A stretch of DNA of 64,000 nucleotides from Chitinophagales bacterium (GTDB lineage: Bacteria > Bacteroidota > Bacteroidia > Chitinophagales > Saprospiraceae): the NCBI GenBank assembly GCA_022360175.1, contig JAKSDI010000251.1:1-64000 (forward strand), written 5' to 3'. A model generated the notes under the pieces. That model made no database searches, was not told the DNA's origin, and was given only the letters and a program-made list of their open reading frames with translations. This document shows, piece by piece, positions 43,200 through 50,711 of the stretch. A program made the position numbers and the translations under genes. Within the stretch, counting starts at the first letter, position 1. Each line of letters opens with the position of its first letter.

Positions 43200-44359
43200 A
43201 AACAGCTATTGTATTAGGACTAGGCTTTGGTGATGAAGGCAAAGGAGTAACTACCAACTTTCTTTGTCGCCAAAGCCGGCGTTCGCTCGTTATTCGTTTT
43301 TCCGGAGGGCATCAGGCAGGACATACTGTCGTGATGGAAGATGGCCGCCGTCATGTTTTTTCAAGTATAGGCAGTGGTGCTTTTCAGCAAACTCCTACCT
43401 ACTGGAGCCGTTATTGCACCTTTCATCCTACTAACTTTTTACAAGAATGGAAAGCTATTCATTCTTTAGGTATTGTACCTAAAGTATTTGTTGATGCTTG
43501 CTGTCCTGTAACAACACCTTATGATGTTTATTTTAACCAATTGACCGAACGTGCCAATCAGCATGGAAGTTGTGGTCTTGGTTTTGGGGCCACTATACGC
43601 CGTACTCTCAGCCCTTATAAATTGTATGTTCAGGATTTAGCTTATCCACAGGTGCTGCACCAAAAGTTGAAGGCTATTGGCAAGTATTATGAAGATTTGG
43701 GAAAAGGAGTATTTGCTGCTAAAAGCCTTCGTGATTTAGTACAACAGTTTAGAGAAGATGCAAAGGAAGTCTTAGCTCGTATAGAAGTGGTCCATGAGCA
43801 GGCTTTCTTGCAGAATGTTTCATACGAACAACTAATCTTTGAAGGCAGCCAGGGGATATTACTGGATATGGATCACGGCTTTTTTCCAAATGTAACCTTC
43901 GCTCATACTACATCCAGAAATGCGATGGAATTGATTCAGCATTATCAATTACCTATTCCGGAAGTCTATTATGTGACACGGGCCTATCAGACCCGGCATG
44001 GCAATGGTTTTTTATCGAATGAAGGAATGCTGCCCAATTTTATTCCTAATCCTGCAGAAACCAATCAGTACAATCAATGGCAGGGATATCAGCGTGTCAG
44101 TCTACTGGATATAGATATGCTACGCTACGCCCTGCAATCAGATGCTAATTATATTCAAGCTACTCAGAAACATCTGGTTGTGACTTGCCTTGATCAGCTG
44201 CAGGGAGTATTACAGGCTACATTAGATGGAAAGGTGATAAGATTTCCACAAATAGAAGACCTGGCCCCACAATTGATGTGGATTGATGGGCAGCTGATTG
44301 AATGCCATTCTGAATGTGGGCCGCAGCAATTGGTGAAAAAGAAGGAGTATGCTGTATAG
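43196..44359 (+). CDS. Divergent adenylosuccinate synthetase-like enzyme
   Basis: A 387-residue member of the PurA fold, shorter than housekeeping PurA (about 430). Retained are the N-terminal GFGDEGKG loop with Asp13 and Lys16, GGHQAGHT with the catalytic-type His43, and FEGSQGILLDMDHGFFPNVT. Lost or changed are the IMP-side T-T-G-R-G-I-G-P loop, the aspartate-loop T-T-G-R-R-R-R (reads QWQGYQR here) and the guanine-specifying T-K-x-D (reads TCLD). Phosphoryl transfer from a nucleotide therefore looks possible, but the usual IMP, aspartate and GTP specificity does not. It is not a phage PurZ by the simplest test, since PurZ enzymes replace the Asp13 kept here. Translationally coupled to VWA. 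Confidence 0.75.
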   Translation: MKTAIVLGLGFGDEGKGVTTNFLCRQSRRSLVIRFSGGHQAGHTVVMEDGRRHVFSSIGSGAFQQTPTYWSRYCTFHPTNFLQEWKAIHSLGIVPKVFVDACCPVTTPYDVYFNQLTERANQHGSCGLGFGATIRRTLSPYKLYVQDLAYPQVLHQKLKAIGKYYEDLGKGVFAAKSLRDLVQQFREDAKEVLARIEVVHEQAFLQNVSYEQLIFEGSQGILLDMDHGFFPNVTFAHTTSRNAMELIQHYQLPIPEVYYVTRAYQTRHGNGFLSNEGMLPNFIPNPAETNQYNQWQGYQRVSLLDIDMLRYALQSDANYIQATQKHLVVTCLDQLQGVLQATLDGKVIRFPQIEDLAPQLMWIDGQLIECHSECGPQQLVKKKEYAV

Positions 44360-44408
44360 AACAAGTCTTTGGGGAAAATGATCAGACAATTTTATGAATT
44401 ACCGTACT

Positions 44409-44432
44409 GGCGAATTTATTCGCCAACATTTT
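44409..44432 (+). terminator. Probable terminator of the PurA-like operon
   Basis: Short stem GGCGAAT / ATTCGCC (44409-44424) followed by AACATTTTTG, about 50 bases after the PurA-like stop. The flanks also contain a loose ACCGTAC / GTAC-type inverted repeat. Confidence 0.5.
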
Positions 44433-44507
44433 TGTTGATGATGAATAAATTTATCGGTACGACCTTCAGGCCGAATGGAATCACATCATACAAAAAAACG
44501 ATTCACT

Positions 44508-45020
44508 ATGCTTATTTTCCCCAGGCTTAATACTTCTCGCCTGATCCTTCGTAAAATAGAACCTGATGATATTCCTGCATTGGTAAACTATGCTAATAAT
44601 AAAAAAATTACGGATCGCATTCTCAATTTTCCATTTCCTTTCAGAGAGCCAGATGCGGCTATAAGGATGGGATATGTAATGCAGGGATTTAAACAGAAAA
44701 CACGCTATGTATTTGCGATTATCTCCAAAGAAAGGAATGAACTGATAGGAGAGATAGGTTTACATTTAATGGATAAAACACAAGCTCATGCACAATTATC
44801 CTATTGGTTGGGAGAGCCCTTTTGGAATCAGGGGTTAACCACGGAAGCCATAAAGGCAATTATCCCTTTTGGTTTTGAAAAATTGGGAATAGACCTGATC
44901 TATGCAGATTGTCATGTAGATAATATCGGTTCTCAGAAAGTGCTGGAGAAAAATGGCATGAGTGTGTTAAAAAAGAATGGAAACTTACTCCTTTATCAGC
45001 TTACTGAAAAAATGCTTTAA
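44508..45020 (+). CDS. RimJ/RimL-type GNAT acetyltransferase
   Basis: A 170-residue GNAT protein that starts in the manner typical of the family (MLIFPRLNTSRLILR), so the ATG at 44508 is preferred over one 33 bases upstream. Motif A region YWLGEPFWNQGLTTEAIKAI and the late VDNIGSQKVLEKNGM are the acetyl-CoA-binding and C-terminal hallmarks of N-alpha or ribosomal-protein-type acetyltransferases. It is separated from the PurA-like operon by a terminator-like hairpin and is probably independent. Confidence 0.83.
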   Translation: MLIFPRLNTSRLILRKIEPDDIPALVNYANNKKITDRILNFPFPFREPDAAIRMGYVMQGFKQKTRYVFAIISKERNELIGEIGLHLMDKTQAHAQLSYWLGEPFWNQGLTTEAIKAIIPFGFEKLGIDLIYADCHVDNIGSQKVLEKNGMSVLKKNGNLLLYQLTEKML

Positions 45021-45108
45021 TATTATAGTGAGTAGTGTATCATATAATATAAAAGGACAGTAAAGAAATATATAGAACTGTACGGACAAAATATCACCAC
45101 ATCACCAT

Positions 45109-46560
45109 ATGAAACAAGCCAAAACCACCATCCTAATGCTAAAAAATCAACTATTGCTGGTATTGATATTTACAACTGGACTGCTAAGTGCACAGGATAT
45201 ATCAAGCTTGCAAACAGGAAGTATTGTAGAGTTGGAATCTGTGCAGTCTAAAGTATCCAACACCTTTGTGACTGCTTCTATGGAAAGATATGATGGAAAA
45301 ACACGCGTACTCATTCATCGTAGCATTGATAATGCTTACTCCTGGAACCTGGTTGATTCTATTATACCTTATGCAGAAAACTCAGAGGTACCAGATCCGG
45401 TAGTAACTTGTGATGATGCAGGGCATTTTTATCTGGTAGTAATGCGGGTAAGAGATACGATACCCCTTGATTTGCTGACAGTAGATTTAGAACTTTATCG
45501 CTCTTTGGATGATGGAGCGAGCTGGGAATTTGTAAATGCTCCACATGCATCGGATGGAGTAGCTGATTACCCCCAATTGATAAGTAAAGGAGAAGGAGAG
45601 TTGTATTTAGTGTATTCCTACCTTCCTGATTTTCCCTTTGTTGATGATTCGAGGCTGGTATTTATGAAGTCTGTGAATGGAGGGTTGAGCTGGACTCCAA
45701 GGCATGAGTTTCAGACAAATAATTTGTCTAGTATAGGGCCTGATATAGCCTGGGGGCCTGATGAAAAAATTATAGTAACTACTGGCAACAGAAATGATAA
45801 TCTAATTTATAGCTATACCAGTGAAGATTTTGGTAATAATTGGTTAGATACTCCTGCTTTTGAAATTCCAAATAACGAAACTTCTCATATAAGCAAACCA
45901 GTGGGTAACCCGGCATTGAATTCTTATAGCGTACTATCCCATCATGCACATGAAGACAACACGCCGATCGTTTATCATGCATATGATGGTAGTTTAAGGA
46001 TTTCTCAGGTCTTGGGGCAGGGAGCTTACGCACAAGCTTATCTGACAGATGATGGGAAACAGCACATCATATACAACAAAAAACAAGGAAGCAATTACAC
46101 CATCAATTACATCGTATCGGAGGATAATGGCTTAAGCTTTTCCTCTCCCATTGTCCTTTATAGCGGCGAGTTTAATAATAGTGAATTGGGGGAATATCAA
46201 TCTTTAGTCTATGGAAATGATGGCCTTTTCTATTTAAGCTTTTGTGATTGGGCAGATAATTCAAGTGCCAAAACACTTATCTTTTCCCCTTCCATTAGTA
46301 ATACAGAAAGCGAAGTAGGCGAGGAATTAAAAGTTTATCCGATCCCCGCTTATAGTGATTTGCAGATAGAATTTCCCAATGGTCATAAAGTTGAAACAAT
46401 TCGGGTATTTGACCTAAACGGAAGGCTATTAAAGGAAGTACAGCCGGTAACTAATAGTAGCCAGCATTTACTTGATCTAAGCGGACTACCACCTGCTATG
46501 TATTTATTGCAGCTAATGGAGGAGAACAGGTATCTAGTCAGGAAGATTATTAAAAGGTAG
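45109..46560 (+). CDS. Secreted BNR/sialidase-fold protein with T9SS tail
   Basis: A 483-residue protein with a signal peptide (hydrophobic run ending LLSAQ). The body is a six-bladed sialidase-like propeller with several Asp-box motifs (SLDDGASWEF, SVNGGLSWTP, SEDFGNNW and SEDNGLSF). The last 80 residues are a T9SS type A tail (VYPIPAYSD start, LPPAMYLLQL). No Arg triad or Asp/Tyr pair typical of sialidases can be assigned by eye, so it may only bind glycans or proteins outside the cell. Confidence 0.83.
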   Translation: MKQAKTTILMLKNQLLLVLIFTTGLLSAQDISSLQTGSIVELESVQSKVSNTFVTASMERYDGKTRVLIHRSIDNAYSWNLVDSIIPYAENSEVPDPVVTCDDAGHFYLVVMRVRDTIPLDLLTVDLELYRSLDDGASWEFVNAPHASDGVADYPQLISKGEGELYLVYSYLPDFPFVDDSRLVFMKSVNGGLSWTPRHEFQTNNLSSIGPDIAWGPDEKIIVTTGNRNDNLIYSYTSEDFGNNWLDTPAFEIPNNETSHISKPVGNPALNSYSVLSHHAHEDNTPIVYHAYDGSLRISQVLGQGAYAQAYLTDDGKQHIIYNKKQGSNYTINYIVSEDNGLSFSSPIVLYSGEFNNSELGEYQSLVYGNDGLFYLSFCDWADNSSAKTLIFSPSISNTESEVGEELKVYPIPAYSDLQIEFPNGHKVETIRVFDLNGRLLKEVQPVTNSSQHLLDLSGLPPAMYLLQLMEENRYLVRKIIKR

Positions 46561-46580
46561 AAAGGAGCGACTGATTAATA

Positions 46581-46611
46581 TTCTAAAGGTGAAATAGTAT
46601 TACCTTTAGAA
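46581..46611. other. Hairpin upstream of the membrane-protein gene
   Basis: Perfect 10-base arms TTCTAAAGGT / ACCTTTAGAA with an 11-base loop, no T run, ending 18 bases before the ATG at 46630. It might be a weak terminator or a leader structure. Confidence 0.55.
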
Positions 46612-46629
46612 GAACAATTAATATAAATC

Positions 46630-47208
46630 ATGTCCTCAGAAATACTTGATGACGAGCTAATTCCGGTAAATCCTCATAGAAATATTAAATATCATTTGGT
46701 TTGGGCTTCGACCTTTGTCTTGTGGATTGGAGTAATTACTTGTATAGTAAAAGGTTTATTGGGGGATGCTCAGATTGCTATATCTGCCGCGCTTTTATTG
46801 GTCATAACTATTGTAATGCTGAGAAATTACCAACTTGGCATTAAATTTATATTGGGCCTGATTTTATTGAGTATTATTGGGCTGTTACAATTTTTTCCTA
46901 CTCAATACGAGATAGGATTTTATATTGGAGAAATAGGTTTATCAATTGAATTAATTAGCCTTGCTGTAGGTTTGTTACACTATTTTACAAACAAGAAAGA
47001 ATTATCTGTTTTTATGACATCATTGCTTAATCAAAAGCTGAGCAAAAAAGAAAAGCAAGATGTAACGCGAGTAAAAATAGATGGTTTTAAAAGAAGGTTT
47101 ACCAGAAAAAATGACTCCGATTTAGAGGAAATAGCCAATAATGACGAATTGGTACCAGAAGCCAGAGAAGCTGCCAGAGAACTAATCAACGAACGCTCAA
47201 TCACCTAA
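46630..47208 (+). CDS. Uncharacterised membrane protein
   Basis: A 192-residue protein with four transmembrane helices (about 25-43, 48-64, 72-88 and 96-116) and a charged cytosolic C-terminal third. The tail holds a helix rich in Lys/Arg/Glu ending EAREAARELINER. No family was recognised. It is followed directly by a frameshifted gene remnant in the same direction. Confidence 0.65.
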   Translation: MSSEILDDELIPVNPHRNIKYHLVWASTFVLWIGVITCIVKGLLGDAQIAISAALLLVITIVMLRNYQLGIKFILGLILLSIIGLLQFFPTQYEIGFYIGEIGLSIELISLAVGLLHYFTNKKELSVFMTSLLNQKLSKKEKQDVTRVKIDGFKRRFTRKNDSDLEEIANNDELVPEAREAARELINERSIT

Positions 47209-47216
47209 GAGTCTAA

Positions 47217-47385
47217 ACTTGGAATGGGGCAGATATACATGCAGCACTAAAAACGCGCTCTAAAGAAAAAGCAATAGCCTTTCTTGATCATTTTTTACCT
47301 GAAAACAGACATTGGTTAAATCACTTACGAAAGTCCTCCTCCAAATTCATATACAGAATTTAAAAAAATAGTGGCTAGGCTATAA
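47217..47385 (+). pseudogene. Frameshifted fragment of an unknown gene
   Basis: From 47217 one frame reads NGADIHAALKTRSKEKAIA and continues FLDHFLPENRHWLNH. At about 47318 the sense passes to another frame, TYESPPPNSYTEFKKIVARL, and stops at 47383-47385, one base before the stop of the convergent amidase gene. The two pieces join naturally with one indel, and there is no start codon. It is a truncated, decayed gene whose family I cannot name. Confidence 0.4.
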
Positions 47386-48585
47386 TCAATCCAATAGGCC
47401 TTCAAACAACCAATCTGCCAGCGCCTGCCGATTGCTTTCTAAAATGATGCGCTGCTGATCGAAAGTATTTTTAATGTTGGCCAACTCTATATACACAGAA
47501 GTGGGTTTAGTTTCCCTGAGCATATGCAGGTCACGAGAACTAACGGTGCCATGATAGGAGCCATTCTTCCGATGCTGTTTGTACTTCCGTTTCATTGCTT
47601 TATGGAGCTTATAAGCCAATGATTTGCTATCACCACTACTTGGATGGTAATAAAAGAAAACATCCTTTCTTTCTCCTTTTGAACGAGAATCTACATGTAT
47701 AATGATGGTCGTTTGATTGGTGACACCAGCTAGTTTATTTTTCTCATAAAGTTCATTGATGACATTCGATCGTTGAAATAAACGCGCTTTTTGCTGACGC
47801 ATCATTCTAATATCCCCCCATAGTAATTCATCATAGTCGCAGTCCAGAAATTTATCGTTTCTGATGCCATCATTTTTATCTCTGTTGATCATATAGGCAG
47901 TAGCCCCATGTGCTACCAGATTGCGACAAAAGCGCAGTGCTACATCATAAGCGTACTCATCTTCACAAAGCGTATAATTGCCCCTTTTTCCCATTGCGCC
48001 AGGATCTGGCCCTCCATGGCCGCTTACTACGTAAAATACCTTGCCTTTTAATTTGTTACTTTGAAGAGGGGTATGGGCATACTTGGCTCCAAAGATGGGA
48101 AATTTGCGATTACCGCTGCCTGCAGAAAGATCTGCTTCAGGGGATGCGCTAATAGGAGAGGGGATCTTTAAATCCTGACCGGGGCAGTTAATTTCGTGAA
48201 AGGGTACCCAGAGTACTTTATCCTTTTTGAAAGAAGCTTCCCGGAGTTCCCGCTCCAGCATACGCTCATTGTACTTTTGAATACGTACTGCCAAATCCCA
48301 TTCATTGATACCGATACTTGAGCGGATCGTTTTGCCATTAAAAGCATAGATAAGAATAGGGATATAATAGGTTCTTCCAGCCAGGAGGTGTGACTTCTTA
48401 TTCAATTTATTAAGATCATAAAACTGCTGAAAGTTGCAAGAATGCTTGTCCAGCTCGTAGCGTCTTAGTATAGAATAAATACCATCTCCTGGTAATGCAG
48501 TAACCTTATAAAAATCAGGCTCGGCCAAAGCAGCAGCAGGTAGAATAAATAAAATGATAAAAATATAAGTTAAATTCCTCAGCAT
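47386..48585 (-). CDS. Secreted N-acetylmuramoyl-L-alanine amidase
   Basis: A 399-residue protein with a signal peptide (to about 21). The N-terminal part (25-85) is LysM-like (DGIYSILRRYELD, then LLAGRTYYIPI). Residues 185-395 form an Amidase_3 domain with zinc-ligand regions VVSGHGGPDPGA, CEDEYAYDVA and IIIHVDSR, and a late VYIELANIKN. It should cleave the amide between muramic acid and L-Ala in peptidoglycan, acting in the periplasm in growth or division. It is divergent from ccmB. Confidence 0.85.
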   Translation of the reverse strand: MLRNLTYIFIILFILPAAALAEPDFYKVTALPGDGIYSILRRYELDKHSCNFQQFYDLNKLNKKSHLLAGRTYYIPILIYAFNGKTIRSSIGINEWDLAVRIQKYNERMLERELREASFKKDKVLWVPFHEINCPGQDLKIPSPISASPEADLSAGSGNRKFPIFGAKYAHTPLQSNKLKGKVFYVVSGHGGPDPGAMGKRGNYTLCEDEYAYDVALRFCRNLVAHGATAYMINRDKNDGIRNDKFLDCDYDELLWGDIRMMRQQKARLFQRSNVINELYEKNKLAGVTNQTTIIIHVDSRSKGERKDVFFYYHPSSGDSKSLAYKLHKAMKRKYKQHRKNGSYHGTVSSRDLHMLRETKPTSVYIELANIKNTFDQQRIILESNRQALADWLFEGLLD

Positions 48586-48654
48586 CTAACCGTCGTTTTT
48601 GGGGAGACGAAATTCGCCCAAAATATACTCAAATAGAAGCAATTCGCCAATTTT

Positions 48655-48754
48655 AAGTTCAAGTCCAAAGACTAAGTGCAGACACAAGATCAAATTCAAG
48701 ATTTTCTAAACCAGTTTTGCACTTGCACTTGCGTTTGAATTTGCACTTGAACTT
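48655..48754. repeat. Inverted repeat with AAGTTCAAGT ends upstream of ccmB
   Basis: AAGTTCAAGT at 48655-48664 is the complement of ACTTGAACTT at 48745-48754. The right half is a run of TTGCACTT/TTGCGTTT/TTTGCACTT units, the left half a diverged version. It occupies the gap between the divergent amidase and ccmB genes and ends 5 bases before the ccmB -7 box. It could be a hairpin repeat or a multi-site regulatory region. Confidence 0.5.
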
Positions 48755-48758
48755 TACT

Positions 48759-48766
48759 TATCTTTG
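48759..48766 (+). promoter_or_regulatory. -7 box (TATCTTTG) almost touching the ccmB start
   Basis: TATCTTTG ends 4 bases before the ATG at 48771. With the usual spacing of this element the transcript would begin at or within a base or two of the ATG, suggesting a leaderless mRNA. It also shows that the upstream in-frame ATG at 48717 cannot be the start. Confidence 0.55.
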
Positions 48767-48770
48767 CCGC

Positions 48771-49430
48771 ATGAGCCTGGTAAAAGAAATAGCATTCCTT
48801 CTACAAAAAGATATTCGCTTAGAACTGCGCAATAGCTATGCGATCAGCGGTATATTATTGTACGTTTTTTCTACTATTTTCATTGTGTATATGGCTTTCC
48901 AAAGTGTACAGCCAAATGTTTGGAATGCCTTGTTTTGGATTATAGTCCTTTTTGCATCAGTGAGTGCAGTCGTGAAAAGTTTCGTACAGGAGAGTAGCGC
49001 CAGGCAATTGTATTATTATAGCCTGATAGGCCCTACTGCTGTGATTCTGTCAAAAATGATCTATAATATACTGCTGCTGCTAATCATCAGTTTACTTACC
49101 TGGTTAGGATTTAGCATTGTAGTAGGAAATCCAGTTAAAGACACTGCTCAATTTTTTCTGGCATTGTGGCTGGGGAGTATGGGCTTCAGTATTACTTTCA
49201 CATTCATTGCAGCCATCGCTTCTAAAGCTGGTAATAATGCTACTCTGATGGCCATTCTTAGTTTTCCTCTGGTAATTCCTATTTTGCTTACTCTTATTAA
49301 GCTAACTGCCAATGCCCTTCGCTTAATGCAGGATACCAGTGTAGATAAAGACATCCTGATTCTTGGTGGAATAGACCTGATGTTATTGGCAATGGCGCTG
49401 GTATTGTTTCCTTTTCTTTGGCGGGATTAA
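48771..49430 (+). CDS. ccmB: Heme exporter protein CcmB
   Basis: A 219-residue protein with six transmembrane helices. The N-terminus (SLVKEIAFLLQKDIRLELRN) and the cytosolic FVQESSARQLYYYSLIGP loop are typical of CcmB, the membrane subunit of the CcmAB exporter used in system I cytochrome c maturation. No ccmA or ccmC follows within the window, so the partners must be elsewhere. The start at 48771 is set by homology to the family N-terminus and by the promoter position. Confidence 0.85.
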   Translation: MSLVKEIAFLLQKDIRLELRNSYAISGILLYVFSTIFIVYMAFQSVQPNVWNALFWIIVLFASVSAVVKSFVQESSARQLYYYSLIGPTAVILSKMIYNILLLLIISLLTWLGFSIVVGNPVKDTAQFFLALWLGSMGFSITFTFIAAIASKAGNNATLMAILSFPLVIPILLTLIKLTANALRLMQDTSVDKDILILGGIDLMLLAMALVLFPFLWRD

Positions 49431-49801
49431 ACGCCTCATTATATCTTGAAAGCCTACTGAGTAATTTTAAACAGGAGATTAGTTTGGACTTGCCTTAATA
49501 CCTCCACCTCCAGCTGTTTAACACGTTCAAGTTTTAAATCAAAAAAAATATGTCACAGTTGCCTTTCTTCAAAACATTGTAATGATGAGCAGCTATGATT
49601 TATTAATGAATTTGTCTGTAGTTTTCTCATTTATACTTTGGTAAACGGGCTCAAAACGTGCCCTTGATTAACTTTCTATACTGATTTTCAAGTTTGTAGC
49701 TGCTTCTATGTAGTGATAAATTGATTTTGACCAGTTTCAAAATGCAAGCTTTCACTATGTGCAGAAAACTTTAGACAAGTTCGATACTAAAATTTAATTT
49801 T
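49431..49801. other. 370-base gap without recognised features
   Basis: An AT-rich spacer between ccmB and a lipoprotein gene. I see no open frame with coding character, no clear terminator and no well-placed TAnnTTTG box. Confidence 0.5.
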
Positions 49802-50596
49802 ATGTTTCACCTAAAAATTAAAGTGTTACCCGCTTTACTGCTATTGGCAGTATCAGCCTTTGTTTACTCCTGTAATGATTTGGCTGAGACAAGCCATACA
49901 CCAGAAGTGGAGTTATCAGAAGAGGCTGCGCTCAAAATGTTGATGGAAGGTATAGCTGCTCATGAAGAAGAAAAACAATATCTGGAAGTAGATCAGATTG
50001 ATGGTAAAACGGCCTTAGATTATTATCTGGAACTAGAACAAGGTATTCAAGGCCGAGGGGCAGGGGAATGCCAAAACACACCCAATTGCCCTAAACAACA
50101 TGTTACGGGTGTTTTCAACTTTAATGCGGGCTGTGATATCGCCTATTCTTATGATCTGTATAACTGTGGGTCTGGTAATGTAGCCATATTCAATTTTCAG
50201 ATGGCTCCCGTTGTTGGAAGTAATTGTTTTGCCTACGATTTTCTGGTTACACAAAACTATAATAGCGGCGATTTACAACAGTATCAGGAGAATTACAATC
50301 TGTTTGTTACCCTCATTCTGAGTGATATTGAAGATACTCTATTTGCATTGGGACAAACGTTTGTAGCTAGTTACATCCCTAATATTTGCTCTGTTGTATG
50401 TCAAAGCAATGGTGCTCAGGAAGAATGCGGAGAAGACTGCTGTATCCGATTAGCTCATTACAATCATAGTACAAAATCAAGAACTACAACTGTATTTAGT
50501 GCCGGAGAATGTGGAGGCACTATAGCTACTTGTAGCAATGGCTCTAGTGGAGATTGTGAAAACTTCAACTGTGCTCACCTTGATGAATACAGGTAA
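49802..50596 (+). CDS. Cysteine-rich lipoprotein
   Basis: A 264-residue protein with a lipobox (AFVYSC at about 19-24). The mature part has an acidic helical segment (30-75) and then a Cys-rich region (85-264) with 14 Cys, many in close pairs (ECQNTPNCP, ECGEDCCI, DCENFNC), pointing to disulfide bonding outside the cell. No domain was recognised. It ends in a strong terminator and is convergent with the hybrid regulator. Confidence 0.75.
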   Translation: MFHLKIKVLPALLLLAVSAFVYSCNDLAETSHTPEVELSEEAALKMLMEGIAAHEEEKQYLEVDQIDGKTALDYYLELEQGIQGRGAGECQNTPNCPKQHVTGVFNFNAGCDIAYSYDLYNCGSGNVAIFNFQMAPVVGSNCFAYDFLVTQNYNSGDLQQYQENYNLFVTLILSDIEDTLFALGQTFVASYIPNICSVVCQSNGAQEECGEDCCIRLAHYNHSTKSRTTTVFSAGECGGTIATCSNGSSGDCENFNCAHLDEYR

Positions 50597-50621
50597 AGCT
50601 TAACCCAATAAAAGCATGAGT

Positions 50622-50666
50622 TATCCCGAATTTTCCAAACAGCTGAAAAATTCGGGATACTTTTTT
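50622..50666 (+). terminator. Terminator after the Cys-rich lipoprotein gene
   Basis: Perfect 13-base arms TATCCCGAATTTT / AAAATTCGGGATA with a 12-base loop and six T, 25 bases after the stop. Confidence 0.88.
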
Positions 50667-50711
50667 GAGGAAATACCACGATGAAGAGCTACCTGGCATC
50701 GCTCGTATTTA

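Noticed and set aside
43196..44359. Phage-type PurZ (2-aminoadenine pathway)
   Set aside because: The catalytic Asp13 that PurZ enzymes replace is retained, and no partner genes (DpoZ, DatZ, MazZ) are nearby.
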